Positions 8,424 to 17,374 are shown, counted from the stretch's first letter. The stretch is 36,846 bases of DNA from Syntrophomonas sp. UBA1376 (GCA_002305535.1 DBRE01000031.1:9423-46268), one strand, 5' to 3'. The notes: generated by a model from the sequence alone, not told the origin. Numbers and translations: made by a program.

Positions 8424-8432
8424 AGGTTTACT

Positions 8433-9380
8433 TTATATAAATCTCATTTTTTGATTTTGATAATAATCAGTTTCCGCTTTCCACATCGAATTGGGATCAG
8501 TTAAGAATTCCAAAAAGTCCTCTTTTATCCCGGTTAGGTTTTCATTAGCCCGGATTACTACTTTCATATCCCAGGCTAAGCTTAATCCCTTTACTTCAAG
8601 GCGCACCAAGTGTCCTTCATGAATTTCCCGCTGAACTACCGGCAAGGGCACCAGTGATATACCCTTGTTCCTTAAAACTGCTTCTTTGATCGCTTCGAAG
8701 TTACTTATCTCGGTTACAATATTAAAATCTTTGAAAGAAATTCCTTTAGTTTTCAAGTACGAATCAACAAAATGACGAATACTGGATTCTTCTTCCCTAG
8801 CAATGAAGGGTGTTTGCATCAATTCCTCCAAAGAAACTATCCGACTGTTGAACCAGCGGTTATAGGCGGGAGCTATAAGTACCAATTCATTGCTTTTTAC
8901 TGTATAGACGCTAAGATCTTTGTCCAGAAAAGAATCCCCTTCTATTACTCCTAAGTCAAGGGAACGATCTTTGATAGAGTTTATAATGTCATTACTGTGA
9001 CCAATATCCAACCTGATGTGAACATTATCATGGAGCTCTTTAAAGGTTATTATAGATGAGGGTAAGAAGTAATTCCCAGCTGTATAGTTGGCACCAACAT
9101 TAATAAACTCTTTGTTGTTTCCGGATATGCTAGCGATTTCACGCTCCATCTCAGCATAAACAGCTAAGATACGTTCACCGTATTCGTAAAACTTTCTCCC
9201 AGCTTCAGTAAGTTTAACTCCTGTATTACCGCGTTCAAACAGCGTTACATTGAAGTTCTGTTCCAATATTTTCACCTGAGAACTGATAGCTGGCTGGGTA
9301 AAATTCAGTATTTTAGCAGCTTTAGTAAAGCTCTTGGCCTGGGCTATAGTGCGAAATACTTCAAACTGTTCTATATTCAT
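8433..9380 (-). CDS. LysR family transcriptional regulator
   Basis: A 315-residue LysR-type regulator. Residues 1-60 form the winged helix-turn-helix (MNIEQFEVFRTIAQAKSFTK, then AAKILNFTQPAISSQVKILE and LFERGNTGVKLTEAG). Residues about 90-300 form the two-lobed effector domain. It resembles the CysL/YwfK or CbbR-like group, but the ligand cannot be read. AGGGGGAT eight bases before the ATG supports the start. It is divergent from the DUF503 gene at 9516 with a 135-base gap, the usual arrangement for a LysR target, yet nothing in the sequence proves that link. It has its own terminator at 8401. Confidence 0.9.
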   Translation of the reverse strand: MNIEQFEVFRTIAQAKSFTKAAKILNFTQPAISSQVKILEQNFNVTLFERGNTGVKLTEAGRKFYEYGERILAVYAEMEREIASISGNNKEFINVGANYTAGNYFLPSSIITFKELHDNVHIRLDIGHSNDIINSIKDRSLDLGVIEGDSFLDKDLSVYTVKSNELVLIAPAYNRWFNSRIVSLEELMQTPFIAREEESSIRHFVDSYLKTKGISFKDFNIVTEISNFEAIKEAVLRNKGISLVPLPVVQREIHEGHLVRLEVKGLSLAWDMKVVIRANENLTGIKEDFLEFLTDPNSMWKAETDYYQNQKMRFI

Positions 9381-9515
9381 CCAAAAATCCCCCTGGTCAC
9401 GAACCTATTAAATATTTTTATACTCTTATAATAATATCAAACTTAGGACATTTTACAATAGATTTCGATCTGCAAGGGTTGTCCTCGAAGTTTTAGAAAG
9501 GTGGTATCTTCAATC

Positions 9516-9806
9516 ATGTTTGTCGTTTATGGAACCATTGATCTGCATTTACCCTATTCATCTTCATTGAAAGAAAAACGCAAGACGGTACAGGCTATCA
9601 TCTCACGAGTTAGAAAACGCTTTAATGTTTCTATTAGCGAAGTTGATCATCACGAGCTTTGGCAGCGCTCTACTATTGGATTTGCCGCAGTAAGTGCCAG
9701 CTTCGCAGAATCCGAATTGATATTGTCTGCCTTAAAAGAAACCGTTTACCAGTATAGTGATCAGTCGGAGTTGATTGATTTCCTATTTACCCATATCTCG
9801 GAATAG
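9516..9806 (+). CDS. DUF503 family protein
   Basis: A 96-residue member of the DUF503 (YlxP-like) family of small ferredoxin-fold proteins of unknown role. In many Firmicutes these are encoded beside infB and rbfA and are suspected to act in ribosome biogenesis. Family features are MFVVYGTIDLHLPYSSSLKE, KRKTVQAIISRVRKRFNVSI, EVDHHELWQRSTIG and FAAVSAS. The frame is open from a GTG at 9501, but that GTG is part of the AAAGGTGG ribosome binding site, so the ATG at 9516 is the start. Here it is not next to infB. It stands alone, divergent from the LysR gene. Confidence 0.88.
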   Translation: MFVVYGTIDLHLPYSSSLKEKRKTVQAIISRVRKRFNVSISEVDHHELWQRSTIGFAAVSASFAESELILSALKETVYQYSDQSELIDFLFTHISE

Positions 9807-9919
9807 TGTGCCAACATTTACCATGGATATAATAAAGGATATTGTCATATTTTGTTGAATTCTGGGTAGTACTTACTTTTCTGTAAAGAATGTTTTGCAA
9901 AGGAAAGGAGTGATAATCT

Positions 9920-11164
9920 TTGCAAAAAGTAAGAGCTACCTTTTCAAGTTGTCTAGCAGTTTTAATTATTGGGGTTTTGGCCGGCTACGCCGTTATGTTA
10001 CTACCTCAGTATGCCGAGGGGGAAACTATTTCGTCTTCCCCGACCATTACCATTGGTTCACCGGCTCAGCAGCCAGTCAGAATCGATGCAAACTCTTCGT
10101 CAGAGGCCATTACCATTAGGGTCAACGGGGTTCCTTATACATATTACACTACAGTTTCTAAATCTACCCCGTCACCCGCCTTAAAACCTTTGGTAACCGC
10201 GCCGAAGGTACCAACTGGATTGAGGGTTGTATCTATTGGTGATGGCCAACTGGACGTAGCCTGGAACAAGAACTCCGAATCTGACTTGAAGCACTATCGT
10301 CTGGCCTATAAGCCAGCGGGTGGATCCTACAAGTCAGTGTTTACTACTGGTACAAGCTATAGTCTAACCGGCTTAGAAAACGGTAAAAAGTACACTCTGA
10401 AAGTCAAAGCTATTAGTAATAGCGGTGCTGAGTCAAGTTACTGTAGCTTCGTCTATGCAACCCCTGTTAATTCTAGCCCGTCTCCATCAGAGAGCAAAGT
10501 TGAGGTAAAAACCCTGGCACCCGGGACTAAATATGCAACTCCCTTATATGTGATCAACAGCGGTAAACCCGGGCCGGTTGTTATGGTTGTGGGTGGTGTA
10601 CACGGTAATGAAAAAGCCGGTTATACTGCAGCTCGAAAGATAACCGAGTACCAAATCAGCCGTGGCACTCTCCTGGTTCTACCCGAAGCAAACCAATTAG
10701 CTATTAAGGCTGGTCGTCGGGCAGCCTCAGGTTATAGTGACTTGAACCGTTCATTCCCTCAGACTTCCAGTCAAGCACCTAAAACGGCCTTATCTCGAGC
10801 TATTTTCAATGCGATTAAGGAGCATAAGGTTGACTGGTTGATAGATCTTCATGAGGGATACGACTATTACAAAAACTCTAACACGAGTTCTGTCGGGCAG
10901 ACCTTGATCTATTATCCAGCTAATTCTACCCGAACTACAGCTCAGGCTATAGTTAATGATCTCAACAAAGGCATCAAGACTTCAAACCAAAAATTTACCC
11001 TATTACGCTACCCAGTTAAAGGCAGTTTGGCTAGGGCAGCTGGGGAATATCTGGGGGTTCGTGCCATGATCTTTGAGACTTGTTCTAAACCCGCCTTGTC
11101 GACTCGAGTTAATTACCAGACTCAAGCGGTTAATAAGCTGTTGAATACACTAAACATGCGTTAG
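9920..11164 (+). CDS. secreted FnIII + succinylglutamate desuccinylase/aspartoacylase-type hydrolase
   Basis: A 414-residue exported or membrane-anchored zinc hydrolase. Residues 1-33 are a signal peptide or anchor with a hydrophobic core at 9-28. Residues about 95-182 are a fibronectin type III domain (PTGLRVVSIGDGQLDVAWNK ... YRLAYKP ... YTLKVKAIS). Residues about 195-414 are an AstE/AspA (M14-like) domain. Its zinc ligands are H228 and E231 in VHGNE and H311 in DLHEG; E386 in FETCS is the likely general base. Start is TTG at 9920, set by AAAGGAGTGAT six bases upstream. It ends 11 bases from the convergent amidoligase gene. The family removes acyl groups or C-terminal residues from amides; an extracellular peptide or wall substrate is inferred. 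Confidence 0.85.
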   Translation: MQKVRATFSSCLAVLIIGVLAGYAVMLLPQYAEGETISSSPTITIGSPAQQPVRIDANSSSEAITIRVNGVPYTYYTTVSKSTPSPALKPLVTAPKVPTGLRVVSIGDGQLDVAWNKNSESDLKHYRLAYKPAGGSYKSVFTTGTSYSLTGLENGKKYTLKVKAISNSGAESSYCSFVYATPVNSSPSPSESKVEVKTLAPGTKYATPLYVINSGKPGPVVMVVGGVHGNEKAGYTAARKITEYQISRGTLLVLPEANQLAIKAGRRAASGYSDLNRSFPQTSSQAPKTALSRAIFNAIKEHKVDWLIDLHEGYDYYKNSNTSSVGQTLIYYPANSTRTTAQAIVNDLNKGIKTSNQKFTLLRYPVKGSLARAAGEYLGVRAMIFETCSKPALSTRVNYQTQAVNKLLNTLNMR

Positions 11165-11175
11165 TCTCATCTGAT

Positions 11176-12819
11176 TTAACGAGTAATATTAACGCGGTTG
11201 GATCCGCGAACGGAACCGGAGGTAATTCGACCACCTTGGCTAGTAGTCGATACTGACCTCCGGTTCCGACTTACATTTACAGAAGCTCGCGAGCTGGTGG
11301 TACGCATATCAGTTACCCCAACTCGCGTGCTGCTTCTGGAATAATAGGAGGAGCTACCAGTTCTACCACTTACCGATGCTCTCCCTGAAGGACTCACGCT
11401 GTTAGCTGACAATACTGAAGACGGTCTGTTGCGTGACCTACTGGCACTGTTGTATTCCCTTTTGGTTGGTTGAGTCAGCTTCCATCCTTTTCTTAAATCA
11501 ATTTTTTCGTCCCAGGTCACCTGATTGTCTATCATTTCCGGTATTATTTGCAGTTCCTCCTGGTATTCTTCATACAAATCGAGTTTTTTCAGATTAGCCC
11601 ATAATGAATGAAATATGGGTCGAAAAAAATCTTGGTCACCTTTATAAAAAGCCTTCTGAGCCTCGACAGTATTAAGATAATTCTGAGGAATTTCCGCGTA
11701 ACGGTTAGCTACGATCTTAGCCAGGCATAACACGGCCGTAGTTACTTTTTGACTCATCAACCAACTTCCAGGAGTACGATATTCAAAACCTCCATGATCT
11801 TTGATTCGATAATCTCCCATAAAACCATATTTCCTTCTACGTCGGGCAGCTGAAGTAGGATTCTCTATCAAAAAGATGGGAATACCCAGGTAGTTGTCCA
11901 GAGCTCTTAGCAACCCTCCGTCCAAACGAATATTGCTAAAGTGTATGTGCCCCCCTATAGAGTAACCTTTAACAGGCTGGCTTCCTGCTAGCCAACGTGT
12001 ATTCTGATAAGGTGCCAACCTGGATGCACTGATAAGAGCCTGCCTAATATTCGAGCTGAGTTCGATGGGTGACAACGCTGGTCGGGGTCTTACCTCTGCA
12101 ATCGGTCGTTGCTGCCGGTTGGGTACCCGAATGTTGTCGCAACCGATGATACCATCTCGCGGAAAAAACTCTGAGGCGGATAACATTTTGCCGGTCTTGC
12201 TATTTAGAATCATGAACTCAGGATCAGCCCCCATTTTCACTTGAATGTTTCTAAGTTCTGCCTCCCTTTCAGCCATATTTTTGATCTTATCCATTATGCG
12301 ATTGAAATCTTTATCGCGAGGTTCAGGGGACGAGTCGATATTGACTACCTTATAACGACGCTTAGCGGTCAGCACAATAGTAACCATAGCTATATCCAAT
12401 CCAATCAAATAGGCTACCCGACGCGCTAAATCTGCAATCTTTTGGTTATCTCTTTCCCGAATATATTTGGACTGCTGTTTACCTTTTATGAAGGTTGTAA
12501 CTTTGATGGAAATTGCCTCCATGTCGGCTATCAACACTTCGTAGCTTCGATTTACGGTTTCCTCTTGGGCCAATCCATGATGAATATTGTTAACGCTGAG
12601 AATCCCAGCAGCTTGTTCCATATTTAAGCTGTTTCGTACTGCCCGGGGGGTATTTATTATGCGCCGCACCGATGAAAAACGGTCAATACGATCTATCTGA
12701 TAATAATCTAAACTATTAATGGCCAAAACCCTGTATTCCACTTCCTCAAACATCTTCTGCATAGCATTCAGCAGCTTTTCTCCAACCGAATTCATTTGGT
12801 ACAGTATAGTCAGATTCAT
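11176..12819 (-). CDS. phiEco32-type COOH-NH2 amidoligase with Ser/Arg-rich tail
   Basis: A 547-residue protein. Residues about 194-380 match the phage phiEco32-like COOH-NH2 ligase type 2 domain, of glutamine-synthetase fold, which joins a carboxylate to an amine using ATP. Visible motifs are MGADPEFMI (196-204), GCDNIRVP, RPRPALSPIE, GGHIHFS (289-295) and HGGFEYRTPGSW (342-353). Residues 133-168 (ARRVAYLIGLD ... VVNIDSSPE) look like a worn ATP-grasp C-terminal motif. Residues about 457-547 are a Ser/Arg-rich tail with no lysine or glutamate. The start at 12819 is set by GGAAGG seven bases upstream, only four bases after the stop of the ATP-grasp gene, so the two are co-translated. Probably modifies a peptide or coat protein during sporulation; substrate unknown. 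Confidence 0.8.
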   Translation of the reverse strand: MNLTILYQMNSVGEKLLNAMQKMFEEVEYRVLAINSLDYYQIDRIDRFSSVRRIINTPRAVRNSLNMEQAAGILSVNNIHHGLAQEETVNRSYEVLIADMEAISIKVTTFIKGKQQSKYIRERDNQKIADLARRVAYLIGLDIAMVTIVLTAKRRYKVVNIDSSPEPRDKDFNRIMDKIKNMAEREAELRNIQVKMGADPEFMILNSKTGKMLSASEFFPRDGIIGCDNIRVPNRQQRPIAEVRPRPALSPIELSSNIRQALISASRLAPYQNTRWLAGSQPVKGYSIGGHIHFSNIRLDGGLLRALDNYLGIPIFLIENPTSAARRRRKYGFMGDYRIKDHGGFEYRTPGSWLMSQKVTTAVLCLAKIVANRYAEIPQNYLNTVEAQKAFYKGDQDFFRPIFHSLWANLKKLDLYEEYQEELQIIPEMIDNQVTWDEKIDLRKGWKLTQPTKREYNSASRSRNRPSSVLSANSVSPSGRASVSGRTGSSSYYSRSSTRVGVTDMRTTSSRASVNVSRNRRSVSTTSQGGRITSGSVRGSNRVNITR

Positions 12820-12823
12820 ACGA

Positions 12824-14170
12824 CTACCTTCCTTTAGAATTGTGTTCAGCTGCAAAAATGAAATAATCTATTAGAAGTTCCATATGTCTATGGCGGATAT
12901 CAGCTTCATCAAATCGAGCGGGTTTGGAGTTAACCTCTAATATCCATAGTTTTCCTGAGGAATCGACCCCAATGTCCATGGATAAAACACCCAATGGGAT
13001 CTGCAATCCTTCCTCGAGGACAGCTGGAACAATGCGGCAAATCTTATGCAATTCCTGCTCAATAGAATGCTGTGTTTTTGAAGTAGGAAACACCTCCTTA
13101 ATTACCGTATAGAAATTGGCACGTGAACCACCATTAGGTACGTGAGTTACAAATCGGTTGCGAGCAGCAACACGCACCCCTACCCCAGTTAGTACCCATT
13201 CTCCTTGCCGATTTTTTTGGGCTTGGGCACGCAAGTCAAATATTCTCCCATTCAAACGAGCCAAATCTATCCCTTGTTGAAGAATATATCGACGCGGATA
13301 ATCCACGCTTTGCCTCAATCTCATACTAAGCCGACGTAAATTAGGCACATAAATCCAGTTTTTACCCTTCCATTCTGTACGACCATAACGAAATCCACGG
13401 CCATCCACCCGTTCAACTTTCAAGATTCCCTGGCCTTTACTACTGTGACAGGGTTTAAGAAATAGATCCTTATGGCGATGAATCAGTGATTGTAGGCTGG
13501 TACCACTGAAAAGTGTGGTTTCAGGAAGCCAATACCGGGCCATGGGATCTTGCGCTAATACTTTGAAGACTTCCCATTTGTTAAGAAAGCGCCGATTGAA
13601 CAGATACACACCAGGATGATTATCAAAACCCTCTAATAACTTCTGAACCATCCTCTGATTTTCGGTACTCCTATATAAAATGCGGTTGTATACGACATCC
13701 GGTATGGGAAAGTTACCGCTTATCCATTTACCATTAGGAGTGTAGGTGTGTCCGTGAATCAGGCCTCGTCCCCAGAAAACATCCTGGGGAAAGAAGCAAT
13801 AGATGAATATGCCTCTCTTCCAACCTTGAAGAATGAGCTGTTTATACAATCGTCTTGATTTTGTTGCATTTGTGGTAGTCTCACTGGGTTTGCTGGCAAT
13901 CAGTACGGCAACTACAGGACCAATTCTTATGCTACTTTCATCCTGCCGCAAGATACGATATGAATAGGCCGGAATGGCTATAGCTCGCGATACTGCCGGT
14001 GATACCTCAAGTAGATGGACAGAGTCAGACGAACCTTCATCAGGTTCTATTTGAGCCTGAACTCTAAGTGAACGATTGCCAGCCTGAAGACGAAATGCGG
14101 CCGGAAGTTTGGAAGCAATGGAAGATGAGATTAAAACTGATGGGGTTCGACTGTGTACACTTCGCATCAT
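12824..14170 (-). CDS. YheC/YheD-type ATP-grasp ligase (paralogue A)
   Basis: A 448-residue ATP-grasp protein of the YheC/D family, whose Bacillus members are sporulation proteins found around the forespore. The N-terminal 160 residues are the family-specific beta-rich part, ending in PIPDVVYNR. The ATP-grasp half follows: NKWE (197-200), the lysine and glycine loop LKPCHSSKGQGI (238-249), DLRAQAQKN (312-320) and the metal site LEVNSKP with E412 and N414. Two adjacent ATG codons are possible; GGAG lies four bases before the first and seven before the second. It heads a two-gene operon with the amidoligase. A promoter-like CATATTAT lies 27 bases upstream and is shared with the other ATP-grasp operon. 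Confidence 0.88.
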   Translation of the reverse strand: MMRSVHSRTPSVLISSSIASKLPAAFRLQAGNRSLRVQAQIEPDEGSSDSVHLLEVSPAVSRAIAIPAYSYRILRQDESSIRIGPVVAVLIASKPSETTTNATKSRRLYKQLILQGWKRGIFIYCFFPQDVFWGRGLIHGHTYTPNGKWISGNFPIPDVVYNRILYRSTENQRMVQKLLEGFDNHPGVYLFNRRFLNKWEVFKVLAQDPMARYWLPETTLFSGTSLQSLIHRHKDLFLKPCHSSKGQGILKVERVDGRGFRYGRTEWKGKNWIYVPNLRRLSMRLRQSVDYPRRYILQQGIDLARLNGRIFDLRAQAQKNRQGEWVLTGVGVRVAARNRFVTHVPNGGSRANFYTVIKEVFPTSKTQHSIEQELHKICRIVPAVLEEGLQIPLGVLSMDIGVDSSGKLWILEVNSKPARFDEADIRHRHMELLIDYFIFAAEHNSKGR

Positions 14171-14196
14171 GAGACTCCTTCACTGTTTTATACTGC

Positions 14197-14204
14197 ATAA
14201 TATG
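14197..14204 (-). promoter_or_regulatory. candidate sporulation-type -10 of the paralogue A operon
   Basis: CATATTAT on the minus strand, 27 bases before the start codon. CATAnnnT fits the -10 pattern of the mother-cell sigma factors SigE and SigK; no convincing -35 is visible. The same octamer and following bases (TA and AAACAG at fixed spacing) occur before the second ATP-grasp operon at 23061. Confidence 0.35.
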
Positions 14205-14376
14205 TCTCATAGATGAAGTGCGTGCAAAGCGCCCTCTTATGTCTATAATAATAAAAGACCGAAAAGTAGGCTTAGAATAGTTTCATTACCTTCAGTAGTG
14301 GGGCTAAGAAGCAATATCAACATAATAAAGGTATCGATTTTCCACAATAGTGTAGTAATGCACTTAAGTCATCTCG

Positions 14377-15441
14377 CTAGACATTAAAGCGAAAATGAAC
14401 TATGTCACCGTCTTTAACTATATATTCTTTACCTTCCAACCTAAATAGACCATGTTCCTTTACAGACGCCATGGATCCATGCTCTTGTAGTGCCTGAAAT
14501 TCCACTACTTCAGCTCTTATAAAACCACGTTCGATGTCAGAATGTATTTTGCCGGCGGCTCGGCGTGCGGGGGTGCCTTTCTCGATGGTCCAGGCTTTAA
14601 CTTCATCCTCTCCAACTGTAAAAAAGGAGATCAGTCCCAGACGTTCATACATACTACGAGAAACCTTGACCAGGCCCGGTTCATCAATTCCTGCTTCCTC
14701 GATAAATAGGTCACGCTCGTCTTCATCCAGTTCCGTAATATCTCGTTCGATACTGGCGGACAAGGCCACCACTGGTATACCGTACTGCCGAGAATACTCC
14801 TCAACTTGGAGGCGATCAGGATACTGGCCTGACAGCAGATCGTTTTCCGAGAGATTCAGGCAGATCAGCATCGGTTTACTGGTTAAAAACTGATAAGTTT
14901 TCATAATAGCCTGTTCTTCTTCATCAAGCTCTATATTGGAGATAGGCTGTTGACTTTCGATAGCTTCACGTAAACGCTCCAATAAATTAAGTTCTTTTTC
15001 AGCTTGAGCCTTGCGTTTGCCAGCGTTGATGCGCTCTACCCTTTTATCTATCAAGTCTAAGTCGGCCAGCAATAGCTCATAATTAATCAGTTCAATGTCT
15101 CCTATAGGATCAATTTTATCGCCCACCAAAGGCACCTGACCGTCTGCAAATACTCTGACCACATGCAATAGGGCATCCGCCTGTCTGACCGAATCCAAGA
15201 ATACCGAAGCACCTTTCTCATTGCCAGGAGCCAGGCCAGGAATGTCTACTACTTCCAGTTGTGCATAAGTGGTCTTTTTCGGTTTATACAATTCAGATAA
15301 GTAATCAATGCGATAGTCAGGGATCCTGGCCATCGCTGAGTTTGCTTTGTTAGGTACCCCGCCTTTATGTCGTCCTTCAGTTAAAAGTTCAAAAATAGTA
15401 GTTTTTCCTACCATAGGTAAGCCGATAATACCCAGCTGCAT
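14377..15441 (-). CDS. ychF: redox-regulated ribosome-binding ATPase YchF
   Basis: A 354-residue Obg-family P-loop protein, YchF/OLA1 type, which binds ribosomes and hydrolyses ATP rather than GTP. The P-loop is GLPMVGKTT (7-15) and the G3 motif is DIPGL. The usual NKxD specificity motif is replaced by NLSE, as expected for this ATPase group. A helical coiled-coil region (about 125-185) interrupts the G domain. The C-terminus is a TGS domain ending in KDGDIVHFRFNV. Length equals the family norm. GGAGGG twelve bases upstream and a TATAAT-like box at 15473-15478 precede it. It is transcribed alone. Confidence 0.95.
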   Translation of the reverse strand: MQLGIIGLPMVGKTTIFELLTEGRHKGGVPNKANSAMARIPDYRIDYLSELYKPKKTTYAQLEVVDIPGLAPGNEKGASVFLDSVRQADALLHVVRVFADGQVPLVGDKIDPIGDIELINYELLLADLDLIDKRVERINAGKRKAQAEKELNLLERLREAIESQQPISNIELDEEEQAIMKTYQFLTSKPMLICLNLSENDLLSGQYPDRLQVEEYSRQYGIPVVALSASIERDITELDEDERDLFIEEAGIDEPGLVKVSRSMYERLGLISFFTVGEDEVKAWTIEKGTPARRAAGKIHSDIERGFIRAEVVEFQALQEHGSMASVKEHGLFRLEGKEYIVKDGDIVHFRFNV

Positions 15442-15524
15442 AGACTACCACCCTCCTAAAACGTCAAATCATATTATATCCCTGTAATGCGTAGAATACC
15501 AGCAGTTTCCGCCACCATAATTAA

Positions 15525-15548
15525 GGCCTCTTCTATTCCGAAAAGGCC
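15525..15548 (-). terminator. hairpin after the pfk-hbd operon
   Basis: GGCCTTTTC and GAAGAGGCC pair over nine bases with one G-U, closing a six-base loop. A short T-rich stretch (TTAATTAT) follows on the minus strand. It lies 74 bases past the stop of the PH-domain gene and may be a weak terminator. Confidence 0.4.
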
Positions 15549-15621
15549 ATGTTAGTGTTCTTGTGATTGTAGATATACCAATCTAGTTGCAGCTGACTGC
15601 CTAGAAGACCATAATAATACG

Positions 15622-16482
15622 CTAGAGAGTTATTTCGGACAAAGCCAGTATTAAAAATATGCCTGTCACTGCCAGGCCAATTACCAAGAGTGTATAGCCG
15701 CCCATTTCACTAAACTGGTATAGTCTTCCGGCGTTGCCAATATTAAAGAAGAAAAGGGCTACTGCCAGTACTAATAGTAACACTATGAAAGGAGGCGCTC
15801 CTGAGCCCGGGAAAAATACTGCTAAATAAACAGCAAAGGCTACCAGTAGAAGTATATTCAAAATGTATAACAGGCGATAAAAACCATCATCCAGTATACT
15901 TCTTCCCTTGATTTCCGGCGGTATTGCATCCATATTGATATAGGTTATTTCTTTATCCGTCTCCTCAGCGATCCTATCTATCAATGCGTTATTAGTAGGG
16001 GTAAGCCCAAAAAAGCCTCGATTTGTTTTTAAGTAGACAAATCCCTGGTAGGGCTGAGTAGCGTACATTTTCACTGGTCCTAGGCCTTTAGCGGTATAAA
16101 GACCAACCATATATCCGGGCCAACTAACTCCTAAAATAGAGTAGAGGTTGCTTTTTCCAGTAACCTTTATAACTTCATTGATTTCGCTTAATGGTATCTT
16201 TATAGTACGAAATCCCCAGCATATTAGGAGATTTCCATCTTTAATTCGATAGTCGAGAGCATATGAACCCACCAACAAGACTATAAATATCCCCGCAAAA
16301 AAATAAGCTGGTAAGACCAATGCTACCTTCAGTGCTTCATCCCCTGTTCCAAGGGAATAATCAATACCCCAAAAAACTATAGTAAATACAATCGTGCCAA
16401 AAAGCAAACCCAGCCAGAAAGCATTGGATGGTTTAGCTCTAACTCTGAAATCCTTCAACTTCAACCTCGACTTCCAACTCAA
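15622..16482 (-). CDS. membrane protein with bacterial PH domain
   Basis: A 286-residue membrane protein of unknown function. Two spans near residues 21-42 and 53-72 are followed by a PH-like domain (about 75-175), with IKIPLSEINEVIKV, GLYTAKGLGPVKMYATQPYQ and GFVYLKTNRGFFGLTP. That pattern matches the bPH_5 (PF10882-like) group. Two or three further spans lie at about 207-285. The start is a TTG that overlaps the hbd stop (TTGA). An excellent AGGAGGTG eight bases upstream supports it, so the gene is coupled to hbd. Its role in the operon is unknown. Confidence 0.75.
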   Translation of the reverse strand: MSWKSRLKLKDFRVRAKPSNAFWLGLLFGTIVFTIVFWGIDYSLGTGDEALKVALVLPAYFFAGIFIVLLVGSYALDYRIKDGNLLICWGFRTIKIPLSEINEVIKVTGKSNLYSILGVSWPGYMVGLYTAKGLGPVKMYATQPYQGFVYLKTNRGFFGLTPTNNALIDRIAEETDKEITYINMDAIPPEIKGRSILDDGFYRLLYILNILLLVAFAVYLAVFFPGSGAPPFIVLLLVLAVALFFFNIGNAGRLYQFSEMGGYTLLVIGLAVTGIFLILALSEITL

Positions 16483-17357
16483 TTATTTAACACCTCCTGA
16501 TTTTCACCGTTAGAGTATCTATAGAATCCGCGCCCAGTCTTTCTACCCAGATACCCAGCCCTAATCATAGTCGAGAATAACTGATGGGGGCGATACTTGG
16601 GATCGCGGAATTCGTTATAAAAAACCAGAATTACAGCATAGACAATATCCAGTCCTATCATGTCAGCCAGTTCTAAAGGCCCCATAGGCATGCCAGCACC
16701 AAGTTTCATAGCCATGTCAATTTCTTCGGCATTGGCCAGACCCTCACCTTTAATGAAAACGGCTTCATTTATGTAAGGAACCAGAATGCGGTTAACTATA
16801 TATCCAGGGCTATCTCTGTGTACTACCACTTCCTGCTTACCTATTTGCTTGGTGAATTGGCGGGCACGCTCAATAGTATCATGACTGGTTTCCATCCCTT
16901 GAACCAATTCTACTAGCTTCATGGCTGGTACCGGGTTAAAAAAATGCATACCCAATACTTTGTCCTTTCGCCTGGTGGCTGAGGCGATCTCGGTTATTGA
17001 AAGTGATGAGGTATTGGTTGCCAATAAGGTATGAGGTGGACATAAGTGATCCAGCTCTGCAAATATCTGCTTTTTTACCGCCATGTTTTCCACTACTGCC
17101 TCTATAACTAAATCAGCATCATGTACTTCAGCCAAATCAGTACAAGTTTGGATACGGCTGAGAATATCATCACGTTGCTCAGTGCTTAACCGCTTTTTAT
17201 TGATAGCCTTAGCCAAGTTTTTTTCAACTGTAACCAGGCCATCTTGAACAATACTCTTTTGGAGGTCACGGAGGAGCACCTGGTAGCCACCCTGAGCTGC
17301 TACCTGAGCAATACCGGCACCCATAATACCGGCTCCCAGAACAGCAACTTTATTCAT
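16479..17357 (-). CDS. hbd: 3-hydroxybutyryl-CoA dehydrogenase
   Basis: A 292-residue NAD(P)-dependent 3-hydroxyacyl-CoA dehydrogenase, interconverting 3-hydroxybutyryl-CoA and acetoacetyl-CoA in butyrate oxidation or formation. The Rossmann motif is GAGIMGAGIAQVA (8-20). VIEAVVEN and LATNTSSLSITEIA follow. The catalytic His and the family signature are in GMHFFNPVPAMKLVELV, and DSPGYIVNRIL starts the C-terminal domain. Length is normal for a single-function bacterial enzyme. GAGGAAAGG supports the start, 17 bases after the sigma-54 activator. Its place directly behind that activator suggests regulated acyl-CoA metabolism, as in syntrophic butyrate users. Direction of the reaction cannot be told. 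Confidence 0.94.
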   Translation of the reverse strand: MNKVAVLGAGIMGAGIAQVAAQGGYQVLLRDLQKSIVQDGLVTVEKNLAKAINKKRLSTEQRDDILSRIQTCTDLAEVHDADLVIEAVVENMAVKKQIFAELDHLCPPHTLLATNTSSLSITEIASATRRKDKVLGMHFFNPVPAMKLVELVQGMETSHDTIERARQFTKQIGKQEVVVHRDSPGYIVNRILVPYINEAVFIKGEGLANAEEIDMAMKLGAGMPMGPLELADMIGLDIVYAVILVFYNEFRDPKYRPHQLFSTMIRAGYLGRKTGRGFYRYSNGENQEVLNN

Positions 17358-17374
17358 TACCTTTCCTCTCCCGT

